In this document: positions 8,901-17,100 of the stretch, one piece after another
Layout of the letters: each line of letters begins with the position of its first letter
How positions within the stretch are numbered: the stretch's first letter is position 1
Origin: an uncultured Verrucomicrobia subdivision 3 bacterium
GTDB lineage: Bacteria; Verrucomicrobiota; Verrucomicrobiia; Limisphaerales; UBA8199
Assembly: GCA_903913865.1 (NCBI GenBank)
Contig: CAIWMU010000015.1
Coordinates: 1 to 49,969 of the forward strand
DNA: 49,969 bases
Direction: 5' to 3'
The notes under the pieces: generated by a model
The model's database searches: none
What the model was told of the DNA's origin: nothing
What the model saw: the letters and a program-made list of their open reading frames with translations, nothing else
Program-made: the position numbers and the translations under genes

Positions 8901-9297
8901 GCTCACCTATCTGGATCTGGCTTACGAAAAGGCCAAAGCGGATGGGAAGTTGCGGAATCTGGCGGAGCTCCAGGCCGCCATCTCGTATGGAGCTGTGCAG
9001 CGGCTCCGGCCCAAATTCATGACGGTGGCGACCCTGTTCCTCGGGCTGCTTCCCATCATGTGGTCCACGGGCACCGGCTCCGACCTGATGAAACGGATTG
9101 CTGCACCCATGATCGGGGGAATCTTCACATCCTTCCTTCTGGAGTTGGTGGTCTATCCCGGCATCTATCAGATCTGGAAGTGGAACTTCGAACTGAAAGG
9201 CAGGGCTCCACTGGAAGTCCCGCGCGCCGGGGCGTCGCATTTGGAGCCGAAACCCTGGACTTCAGACCGGGATGCTGTTCCGGTCGCAGTTCCTTGA
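5959..9297 (+). CDS. cusA: CusA-like heavy-metal efflux RND pump
   Basis: Proton-driven inner-membrane trimeric transporter expelling monovalent copper or silver from the periplasm or cytoplasm. About 1112 aa with the family's two six-TM halves and two large periplasmic loops. Visible family features are VPLDAIPDLGDTQVIVYSRW near the N-terminus, the TM4 segment VGALVDAAIVMVDQ with its proton-relay Asp, GSEFMPPLDEGSILYMPSTM, and the TM10-11 acidic/basic pair in GVDAETGVFML and RPKFMTVATLF. I chose GTG 5959 (VINRIIDWSVRNR) because CusA-type proteins begin with this helix and it lies 1 nt after the adaptor stop; an ATG at 5932 overlaps the adaptor. No CusC-type channel gene is adjacent. Confidence 0.9.
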   Translation: MINRIIDWSVRNRALVFSLIAAACLMGWWSLRHVPLDAIPDLGDTQVIVYSRWDRSPDILEEQVTYPIVSAMLGAPKVKSVRGISDFGFSYVYVTFEEGTDLYWARARAQEYLSGVLPRLPQGVVSEIGPDATALGWIYQYALVDESGKRSLGDVRAYQDWYLKSYIRAVPGVAEVASVGGFGKQYQVNVDPNRLRAHGLSISRVVDAVRGGNKESAGRVMEFGSTEFMVRGRGYLTSVADIESIVLSNTNSTPILVRDIGQVVVGPDIRRGICELDGQGEVVSGIVVMRHGQNALEVINRVKARIRELEPGLPAGMKIVPVYDRSELIVRSVDTLKSTLIEVILVVMLVIFLFLWHVPSAIIPAITIPIAVLVSFIPFRMLGLSANIMSLGGIALAVGALVDAAIVMVDQVHKNLEIWERDGCKESHSEVVLQAIKQVARPAFFALLVIAVSFLPILTLEAQEGRLFKPLAYTKTLAMLVAAILVITLDPALRMTFTQVKRFVFRPAWLSRLINAMAVGRIRAESSHPINRLLIRAYTPVLDFALRRKWLVMGTACLLVVSTVPVFFKLGSEFMPPLDEGSILYMPSTMPGISVAEAERTLQVTDRILRQFPEVERILGKAGRADTATDPAPLSMLETVIILKPQAEWRSKETWYSAWAPGWMKGFFRHFTPDHITQEELVGQMSAALQVPGLANGWTMPIKGRLEMLSTGLRTPVGLKIAGNDLATIEKIGADVESVLSRLPSTRSVFAERTGSGYFLDVEWKREELARYGISMEEAQATVENSLGGDNVTTVIAGRERYPVNVRYQRDYRSDQDALERMLVSTADGQTQVPLSYVANVRKKTGPAMIRNEDGMLTGYVYVDIAGSDLSGYLAEAGRLVREEVKLPAGFALFWSGQYEAMARVRERLLWVVPITLFLIAILLYLNTRSFVRTGIVLMAVPFSAVGAVWFLYLMGYHLSIGVWVGLIALLGVDAETGVFMLTYLDLAYEKAKADGKLRNLAELQAAISYGAVQRLRPKFMTVATLFLGLLPIMWSTGTGSDLMKRIAAPMIGGIFTSFLLELVVYPGIYQIWKWNFELKGRAPLEVPRAGASHLEPKPWTSDRDAVPVAVP

Positions 9298-9317
9298 AGC
9301 GGTGGAATTTAGATGGC

Positions 9318-9384
9318 CGATGCCCCCCATCGGGCATCGCCCACACAAATGACCACGATGCCACGCCCCGCTCCGGGCGCGGGG
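9318..9384 (+). terminator. Two hairpins downstream of the efflux operon
   Basis: CGATGCCC (9318-9325) pairs with GGGCATCG (9332-9339), and CCCCGC (9366-9371) with GCGGGG (9379-9384). The second is followed by a weakly T-rich stretch. Neither has a full T tract, so termination function is only plausible from their place 20-90 nt after the pump stop. Confidence 0.3.
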
Positions 9385-9469
9385 TGTTCATTTCACCTTT
9401 GTGGCTCCGGCGGCGAAGGGAGTTCCCCCCTTGACCTTCGTTTCCAGGCCTTGGGCGTCAATTATTTTG

Positions 9470-9498
9470 TTCGATTAGGGCGGTTATAGCCATATAAT
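9470..9498 (+). promoter_or_regulatory. Candidate sigma-70 promoter for the sensor kinase gene
   Basis: A perfect -10 hexamer TATAAT lies at 9493-9498, about 30 nt before the kinase ATG. The -35 position (TTCGAT, 9470-9475, spacer 17) is poor, so this is a tentative call resting on the -10 box. Confidence 0.35.
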
Positions 9499-9527
9499 GT
9501 CCCCTAAGAAGCATCATAGAACCCAGT

Positions 9528-12500
9528 ATGAATGAAAAACGAGGGCGGCAAATATTTGGACTCGCGTTCGGTTTTGTATCCGCAGGCATCCTGCTGGCGG
9601 GGTTCATGGCCTATTGGAATTACAAGGAGGACTATCACAGGGAGGTTGACCAGACCCTTCTCGCAGTGACCCGGTTGAAGGTGGGGGAGTTGACCCAATA
9701 TCGGAACGAGCGTCTGGGGGATGGCGGGCTTCTGTTCAAAAATGCTGCCTTTAGCACTCTGGTGCGGCGCTTTTTGGATAATGCTTCGGATGCTGACGCC
9801 CGGCAGCAACTTCAGGAGTGGATGGGGAAATTCCAGGCCAATTACCAGTATGACGAGGCCCGGTTGCTCGACGTCAAGGGCAACACCCGGTTGGTGATCC
9901 CTTCCAATGCCGAGCCCCAATGCGCCGCCATCTCCAGGCTTGTCCCCGATATCCTGCGCTCCGGCAAGGTGGGCTTGGAGGATTTTTTTCAGGACAGCAG
10001 CAAGGGTGTTTCCTATCTGGCGCTCACCATTCCCGTCCTTGATGAGGTCGCCGATGGTCAACCTACGGGGGTGTTTGTTCTGCGGATCAATCCCAAATCC
10101 TACATTCACCCGTTCATCCAGAGCTGGCCGACACCCAGCAGGACGGCCGAGACACTGCTGCTGCGCCGCGAGGCAAGCGGGGTGGTGGTCCTCAGCGGGC
10201 TCGGAGCCCGGACCAATGAGACAGCTGTTGAGGACATTCCGGCATCGGAAGGAAAAGCTGAAGTCCGAAGGGGGGGGGTGGAGGCCTGGACCGAAGGGGT
10301 GAATGAGCATGGTCGTTCCGTCATGGCGCATTCCAGTCCTGTCCCGAATTCCCCCTGGATCGTTGTCGCCAGGATGGAAAAGGAGGAAATTGACGTCCCG
10401 TTGGGGGATTGGCGAAGAATGATGATGGGGACGGTGGTGGCGATCCTTCTGGCTACCTGGGCCGGGTTGAGATGGCTGTGGCGGCAGCATAGCCGTCGTT
10501 TTTTTCGCCGGCAGGCTGACACAGCAAAGGCCCTTCGCGCCAGTGAGGACCGGTTTCGCTTGGTGATGGCTGCGATGAATGAGGGAGTCTGGGACTGGGA
10601 TCTCCGGACGGGGACAATGTATCTGAGCCCATCCTATCTGGCCATGCTGGGTTTCGGGCCGGAGGAGTTGCAACCGGATTACGAGGCGTGGAAGCGGTTT
10701 GTGCATGAGGAGGATTTGGAGTATTCACTGCAGGTCCATCAGGATTGCATCGAAAACCGGCGGCAGGCTTTTGAAATCGAGTTCCGGTTGCGAACCTGGT
10801 CCGGAGCTTACATCTGGGTGCTGAGCCGCGGGACTTGCCTGTCGCGGGACGAGCATGGCCGGGCTCAGCGGTTGGTGGGCACGCACATCAACATCACAGA
10901 GCGGAAACAGATGGAGGAAGCGCTGCGGGAGAGCGAGGGGCGATTCCGCGAGTTATTCGAAAACTCGCCCGATGCTGTCTTTGTCGAGGATTCAGAGGGG
11001 AAGGTGCTGGACATCAACCCCGCAGCCTGTCGTTTGCACGGCTTGAGCCGGGGGGAACTCCTCGGTCAAAACGTGATGAATCTTGTTCCTCCGGAGTCGC
11101 GGGAGGAGTTGCGCGCCGGATTTCCCAAGTGGTTTCTGGGGGAATTGACCACCTGTGAAGGGGTGTGCCACCGGTCGGACGGCACTGTTGTGAAGGTGGA
11201 CATCACCGGGACTCCCATTTCGTATCGCAACCAGAAGGCCATTCTCCTGCATGTCAGGGATATCACGGAGCGTAAGCGGGTGGAGGAGGCTCTGCGCGTG
11301 AGCATTGAGGAGTTCCGGTTGGTGCTGGATCAGAGCAATGACGCGATATTCTGGGCGGATGCGGCTACGGGGATCATTGTTCGCTGCAACCACAGGACCG
11401 AAGAGCTGACTGGCCGGAATCGGGACGAACTCGTCGGGATGCACGTTGAGCGCCTTCATCCACCCGGTCCTGACTATCATGAGATATTCTGTCGGATCGG
11501 CTCCGTTCCCTCGACGGAGAATGTTGAGGCTGAAATGCTGGGTAAGGGTGGAAAACTTACCCCCGTGGTGGTCAATTTTTCCGTGGTGACCATCGGGGAG
11601 AGGAAGATCGTGCAAGGGATTGCGCGCGACATCACGGAGCGCAAGAAAGCCGAGGCCGCGCTTGTGTTGCTGGAGGAACAGCGCCGGCTCGCGCTGGCTG
11701 CAGGCAGTCTGGGAACCTGGGACTACAATCTGGAGGCCCGGACCGTCTTTTGGGATCAGCGCGCCCGGGCGATTCTTGGGCTTGCTGAAGAAGATACGGT
11801 CAGATACTGGCGGGCGTTTACATTGATGCATCCGGAGGACCGGACAGGGGTGGTGCAGAAGGTGCGGGAGGCCCTGAATCCGGAGACGGGCGGCTCCTAC
11901 GAGGCTGAATACCGCGTCGTGCTCCCGGATGCCACATTCAAATGGGTCTCCGCCACCGGGCAGGTTTTTTCCCGTGGGGAGGGGAAGGGACGCCGGGCGG
12001 TACGATTCATCGGCACACTGAGCGACATTACCAAACGCAAGGAGGCGGAGGAAGCCCTTCGCATCAGCGAGGAGGAGTTCAGACTGGTCCTTGAGAACAG
12101 CAACGACGCGATTTTTTGGGCTGATGCGGAAACCGGGTTTTTGACCCGCTGCAACCGGAAAGCGGAGGAAATGACCGGTCGATCCCGCGAGGAGTTGATC
12201 GGAATGCACCAGCGGTTCCTGCATCCTCCGGAGGATGCCTCAGTTGAGAAGTTCCGCAGCGCGGTTGCTCTGCCGTCCGTAGAGAACATTGAGGATTTTG
12301 TCGTCGGGCCGCTTGGAAGGCGGACTCCGGTGCTCATCAACACCTCGGTTGTCACGCTGGGACACAGGAGGATCATCCAGGGCATTTTCCACGACATCAC
12401 GAACCGCAAGCAGGCTGAAGAGCAGTTGCGGCAGGCGCACGACGATCTGGAACGGCGGGTTGCGGAACGGACCAGTGAGCTCTCCCGGAGTAATGCAAAT

Positions 12501-13652
12501 CTCGAGCAGGAGATTTCCGTGCGCCAGTGGGTTCAGAGGGAGTTGGAGGCGGCAGAATTGTGCTACCGCACGGTGGCAAATTTTACTCATGACTGGGAAT
12601 ATTGGGAAACGCCGGAGCACACGCTGCGCTATTGCTCCCCCTCCTGTGAACGGATCACCGGCTATTCGGCCGGGGAATTCAATGCAAATCCGGCATTGCT
12701 CGAACAGATCATCCATCCCGATGATGCGGCGCTGTGGTTGAGCCACCGTGAAGATGGCCGGACGCTCCGGGAGTCGCGCATCATTCAATTCCGCATCTGT
12801 AGAAAGGATCAAACGGTTTCCTGGTTGGAACATGTCGGTCAACCGATCTTGGGGGAGGATGGGACCTACCTGGGCATCCGTGGGTCCAACCGGGACATCA
12901 CGGACCGCATTGAGAAGGATTTGCAGAACCAGCGCCTGCGGGATGAGTTGTCGAATGTGGGGCGTGTGACGACTGCAGGGCAGCTGGCAGCATCCCTCGC
13001 ACATGAGCTGCGTCAACCTCTCACCGCCATCCTGTGCAATGTCCGTGCCACGCAGCAGATGCTCCAGTCAGGCAATCTGGACATTGCGGAGGTCCGGGAG
13101 GCGCTTGCAGACATCGGGGCGGATGGGGAGCGGGCCGGGGGGGTCATCAGGAATCTGCAGGCCATGTTCAACAAGAGTGCTGCAGAACACAGGTCCATTT
13201 CGATCAACGCCCTGCTTCAGGAAACGGTGGATTTGTTGCGAAGCGAATTCGTGCTGCAGGGAGTGTTCGTATGCCTTGATTTCGGGGCGGAACTGCCTGG
13301 TGTGCTGGGAAATCATGTTGAACTTCAGCAGGTGATCCTGAATTTGATCTTCAATGCTGTAGAAGCCATGGGGACTATTTCGAATTCCGTGCGACGGATT
13401 CATATCCGCACCCGCCTTGAGAATTTGGCTTTGGTCCACGTCAGCATCCATGATTCCGGCCCCGGGATTCCGGAAGTTCAGCTGAGCAGGATGTTTGAAC
13501 CGTTTGTAACCACAAAACCTTCTGGCATGGGCATGGGGCTGGCCATCTGCCGCACCATCATCGAGGCACACGGTGGACGGCTCTGGGCCGCGAACAGCCC
13601 GGAGGGCGGGGCCATCCTTGAAGTGGTTCTTCAGGGCCAAACCGGTCGTTAG
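9528..13652 (+). CDS. Multi-PAS membrane sensor histidine kinase
   Basis: 1374-aa two-component sensor. TM1 is at about 10-30 and TM2 at about 298-317; the roughly 265-residue periplasmic part between them resembles extracellular CACHE/CHASE-type sensors. Cytoplasmic PAS units follow at about 338, 468, 591, 714 and 846, a coiled coil at about 963-1000, and a sixth PAS at about 1010. The phospho-acceptor box is SLAHELRQPLTAI (His about 1158), the ELxQPL type seen in FixL/DctB-like kinases. ATPase boxes are NLIFNAVEAM, DSGPGIPE and KPSGMGMGLAI. PAS 3 and PAS 5 are near copies. No C-terminal receiver and no adjacent response regulator, so it is an orphan. It lies just after the copper block, but the periplasmic part is not Cys/Met/His-rich, so copper sensing is unproven. 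Confidence 0.88.
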   Translation: MNEKRGRQIFGLAFGFVSAGILLAGFMAYWNYKEDYHREVDQTLLAVTRLKVGELTQYRNERLGDGGLLFKNAAFSTLVRRFLDNASDADARQQLQEWMGKFQANYQYDEARLLDVKGNTRLVIPSNAEPQCAAISRLVPDILRSGKVGLEDFFQDSSKGVSYLALTIPVLDEVADGQPTGVFVLRINPKSYIHPFIQSWPTPSRTAETLLLRREASGVVVLSGLGARTNETAVEDIPASEGKAEVRRGGVEAWTEGVNEHGRSVMAHSSPVPNSPWIVVARMEKEEIDVPLGDWRRMMMGTVVAILLATWAGLRWLWRQHSRRFFRRQADTAKALRASEDRFRLVMAAMNEGVWDWDLRTGTMYLSPSYLAMLGFGPEELQPDYEAWKRFVHEEDLEYSLQVHQDCIENRRQAFEIEFRLRTWSGAYIWVLSRGTCLSRDEHGRAQRLVGTHINITERKQMEEALRESEGRFRELFENSPDAVFVEDSEGKVLDINPAACRLHGLSRGELLGQNVMNLVPPESREELRAGFPKWFLGELTTCEGVCHRSDGTVVKVDITGTPISYRNQKAILLHVRDITERKRVEEALRVSIEEFRLVLDQSNDAIFWADAATGIIVRCNHRTEELTGRNRDELVGMHVERLHPPGPDYHEIFCRIGSVPSTENVEAEMLGKGGKLTPVVVNFSVVTIGERKIVQGIARDITERKKAEAALVLLEEQRRLALAAGSLGTWDYNLEARTVFWDQRARAILGLAEEDTVRYWRAFTLMHPEDRTGVVQKVREALNPETGGSYEAEYRVVLPDATFKWVSATGQVFSRGEGKGRRAVRFIGTLSDITKRKEAEEALRISEEEFRLVLENSNDAIFWADAETGFLTRCNRKAEEMTGRSREELIGMHQRFLHPPEDASVEKFRSAVALPSVENIEDFVVGPLGRRTPVLINTSVVTLGHRRIIQGIFHDITNRKQAEEQLRQAHDDLERRVAERTSELSRSNANLEQEISVRQWVQRELEAAELCYRTVANFTHDWEYWETPEHTLRYCSPSCERITGYSAGEFNANPALLEQIIHPDDAALWLSHREDGRTLRESRIIQFRICRKDQTVSWLEHVGQPILGEDGTYLGIRGSNRDITDRIEKDLQNQRLRDELSNVGRVTTAGQLAASLAHELRQPLTAILCNVRATQQMLQSGNLDIAEVREALADIGADGERAGGVIRNLQAMFNKSAAEHRSISINALLQETVDLLRSEFVLQGVFVCLDFGAELPGVLGNHVELQQVILNLIFNAVEAMGTISNSVRRIHIRTRLENLALVHVSIHDSGPGIPEVQLSRMFEPFVTTKPSGMGMGLAICRTIIEAHGGRLWAANSPEGGAILEVVLQGQTGR

Positions 13653-13986
13653 CATCTGGCTGATAAACGGCATGGAGCACGGTTGTGGATGGATGGAACT
13701 TGGTCCGGGGAGGAATGCGTGCATGAACTCCCCGGGCTTTATTGCCGTGCCTCCAGACCCCATTTCTACGCCGTGCGGTTCTTCGGCCTGTTCTGTCACT
13801 GTGTGTTCAGGAGCGTTGACCTCCCGGGGGTGACATCCGGGCCCGGAATGATCCGGAGATTCAAGTCTGCGAAAACGGCCTCATCCCGCATGAAGACTTG
13901 TGTCGAACGAGCGGGATGGGGCGGTCATCGGGCCGGGAAATCAATTGTTGCAAGTTCCTGAAGATGGGGACCGGACATTGAGAAAA

Positions 13987-14029
13987 AGCGCTGGCAGAAA
14001 TCGGGATGATTTCTGCCAGCGCTGGTTTT
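13987..14029. terminator. Bidirectional intrinsic terminator
   Basis: A perfect 16-bp stem: AGCGCTGGCAGAAATC (13987-14002), loop GGGAT, GATTTCTGCCAGCGCT (14008-14023). The plus strand continues GGTTTTC; the minus strand continues TTTTTCTC. It sits between convergent genes and can serve both. Confidence 0.85.
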
Positions 14030-14100
14030 CATGCGGCGGGTTGGGTTGGTTTATTCTCAACTCTCCGGGCCGCAGATCCCGATGGGTTGAGGTGATTGGA

Positions 14101-14145
14101 AGGGAGCGCTCCGGCTGGCCGCGTTCGGTCAGCCGGAGGCTCCCT
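14101..14145 (-). terminator. Hairpin immediately after the stop of the cupredoxin-dehydrogenase gene
   Basis: AGGGAG plus CTCCGGCTG (14101-14106, 14109-14117) pairs with CAGCCGGAG plus CTCCCT (14130-14138, 14140-14145): 15 bp with a small internal bulge and a 12-nt loop. It starts 8 nt after the stop on the minus strand but has no T run, so it may stabilise the 3' end while 13987-14023 terminates. Confidence 0.45.
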
Positions 14146-14152
14146 GTTTGAA

Positions 14153-17100
14153 CTACCGGTGGATCTGACCGCGAATTTCACCACCTCCGTTGCCGGTGGT
14201 GTGAATGTTGATGTAGGCCGTCCCGGCCAGGATATCCGCGAGGGCTTCCCGGGTGAGCAGCACTGTTCCCGAGATGGTGCCCGAGGTGCCGGACGGGGTG
14301 GCCAGAGGGACGATCACCCCGGAGGAGTGGGTTGTGTCGGCGGGCCCATGGATATGGGAGGCGGTGGCTGCACTGCCCAGACCGGAGTAGGTCACCACGT
14401 AGGACAACTGGTTTCCGATCATGGTCAGCTTGGCTGTGCCCGTTCCACTGGTTGTCACCGCCGGCACTTCAGCCGCCCCACTCAGGGTCGCAGTCAGTTC
14501 CAGGGGCACGATCTGGCCCCGGATTTCCCCGCCCGCATGGGTGGATGTGTGAATATTCACATAGGTCAATCCATTGGTGACGCCGGCGAACTCGGTCGCG
14601 GTGAGGGTGTGTGTTCCGGAGAGGACGCCCGATGTTCCGGTTGCGCCGTTGATCGGGAACATCACCCCTGCCGAGTTTGTGGTGGCCGCCTGCCCATGGA
14701 CATGGGCCGCAGTGGCCGGGGCGGACAGTCCGGAGAAGGTGATGTGATAGGTCAACAGGCTGCCTTCGATGGTGATCGTTCCGAGGCCGGTTCCCGGTGT
14801 GCTGACTTCGGTCGGTTCGCCATCCCCAGTCAGCCGCACCGTGAACGGCATCACTTGAACGGGTGCCTGATTGACGATGCGGTAGAACGAGCTGGAATCC
14901 TCCCGTGCCACGGTCACACTCCGGTTCGTGGTGGTGAGCAGGTTGGCCCAGTTGGTGTCGGAGAGGCTTGCCTTCTTCTGGAGCAGGAACGGCGGTATGC
15001 CACCGGCCCAGGTGATCGCGGCCCCGAGTCCCTTGTTCACGATGCTGGTGAGAGTCGGCACAGTCGCCGAAATGCTGCCGAACAGGCCGTGATCCTCAAG
15101 ACTGCCGGTTCCGGCGATGCCGGCGGTGAAGTAGAGCGTATGGGTGTCGCCAGCCTGGGCGCCATTGCCGAACTTGATGTCCCAGAGACCCTGGATTGCG
15201 ACAGGGTTGCCTGTGCCATCCCTGAGCATGCCGAGGAACTTCCCGGTGGTCGGGTCAAACGCGTTGATGCGGCCATCCCCGAAGTTGCCCACGAGCAGGG
15301 CCTGGCTGAAGCCGCCGAAGCCTGCCGGCGCGAGTGCAACACCCCAGGGTGAGTTGAGCTGTCCCCTGGAGATGAAGCGACTGATCAACTGCCCGGCAGT
15401 GTCGAACACGTTCACGAAACCGTTGCCGGCGCCGGGAGCGTCATCATGCTTCGCCGCGTCCTGCAGGGCGTATGTGACATAGAGCAATCCTCCCACGTTC
15501 TGAATGTTGAAGGGGGCGAATCCAACCGGGAGCGAGGGGTCTGCGAAGGTTCCGGTCAGTGTCACCTGGTTGTAGGTGGCATCGAAGACATCCACAGTTC
15601 CCGCATTGAAGTTCGCGGCATAGAGGTAGTTGCTGCCGGCACTGTTGCCGAGAGCGAGGCCCTTGTAGATCGCGCCGGAAGCCGACCTGTCGGCCTTGAT
15701 CACGGAGTTGGTCCCCGAGTTCCAGCTGACGATCGTGCCATCCTCGGTGGCGAAGATGAACCGCGCATTCAGGCCCGGGCCGACGGCGAAGTCGGTGGTG
15801 TTGTTGAAGATGACGCCCGTGGGGGCGCCGAGGGAGGCACCGCCGGCGGGTGAGGGGATTGACACCACGAGGGACAGGGGCTGGCCGTTGCCGTTGTTCA
15901 GAGTTGAAACACCGGCATGGTTGTCCGCGATCCAGAACGGGCTGGTCGTGCTAAAGGCCATTCCCCACGGGTTCAGGAGATTGGGATCGGTCTGCTCCGC
16001 TGTGCCCGGGATGTCCGAGATCAGGTTGCGCTCAACATAGGTGAGGCTGGAGGGGACCGATGTGAGCTTGTAAACGATGCCGCCGGTTCCATTGGCCGGG
16101 GTGCTGGTCACCAGTGCGTAGAGTTCGCCCTGGGCATCCTCTCCGAAGCCGTGAACTGTGAGTCCGCCCGGAAGAACAGCGCTGCCGCCGAACTGGAACA
16201 GGGGGAACGCCTTGATCACGCCGGTCTGCAGGTCGGCATAGAAAATCCGGCCATCCGCACGCACAGGGGCGGTTTTAAGGGCGAGATCACCGAAGATATA
16301 TTTGCCGTAAAGCTCGGGAATGGCTGTGCCGCGATACACAAAGCCGCCGGTGATGGAGATGCCTTCATTGTGATCATACTCCAGCGTTCCCTGCGTGCCT
16401 GTGATTGGATCGATGAGACCCGCGGGAAGGCCGACGCTGCGATTTCCCGGGGGGGCTCCGATGGTGCCGGCGTTCCCGCTGGGGCCATTGGTCCTGTTGA
16501 AGAGGTAATCCCCCTCCTTGATTGGCCAGCCATAATTGCCGCCAAGGGTGATGCGGTTGACCTCCTCAATGTTGTTCTGACCGACCTCGCCCTCAATGAG
16601 TTCACCATTAAGGCGATCGAAGGCAAACCGATAGGGATTGCGGAGACCGAGGGCGTAGGTTTCGGGAACCTGACCGGCGCCTTGGAATGGATTGGTCGTG
16701 GGGATGCGATACTGGCCGTTGGCACTGATCGGGTCGGAAATCCCGGGGTTCAGGCCTGGGAGGAGCGGGTCAAAGCGCAGCATTTTGCCGAGAGGTGTGC
16801 TCAGGTTCTGGGAGTTGCCACCCGGTTCAATATGGCTCGCGCCGACGTCGTTGGCATTTCCACCATCACCCAGGCCCAGATACAGGTATCCATCCGGACC
16901 GAATGCGATCGTGCCACCGTTGTGGTTGTTGGCGTTTTTCCCGAAGGAGATGATCTCGCGGCGGGAGGCCGGATCCACGACGTTCTGGTCGGAGCTCGAG
17001 ATCTTCCACTCGTTCACGACGTTTTTGTAACCCTGCGTGGCATTGTTCGGGGCGATATAAGTGGGAGTGGTTCCCGCAGGTATCAGCTCGCTGTTATAGG

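Larger units (their letters stand above)
13653..14152. other. Intergenic region between convergent genes
   Basis: Holds no convincing gene. It contains two strong hairpins: 13987-14023 (bidirectional terminator) and 14101-14145 (just past the stop of the minus-strand gene). Bases 13653-13980 show nothing recognisable. Confidence 0.6.

Noticed and set aside
10992-12224. 410-codon minus-strand frame opposite the PAS region of the kinase
   Set aside because: Antisense to a well-supported kinase frame, with no recognisable motif.
14096-15352. 418-codon plus-strand open frame over the CHRD domains
   Set aside because: Same reason: antisense shadow of the repeated CHRD and TIGR03118 coding sequence.
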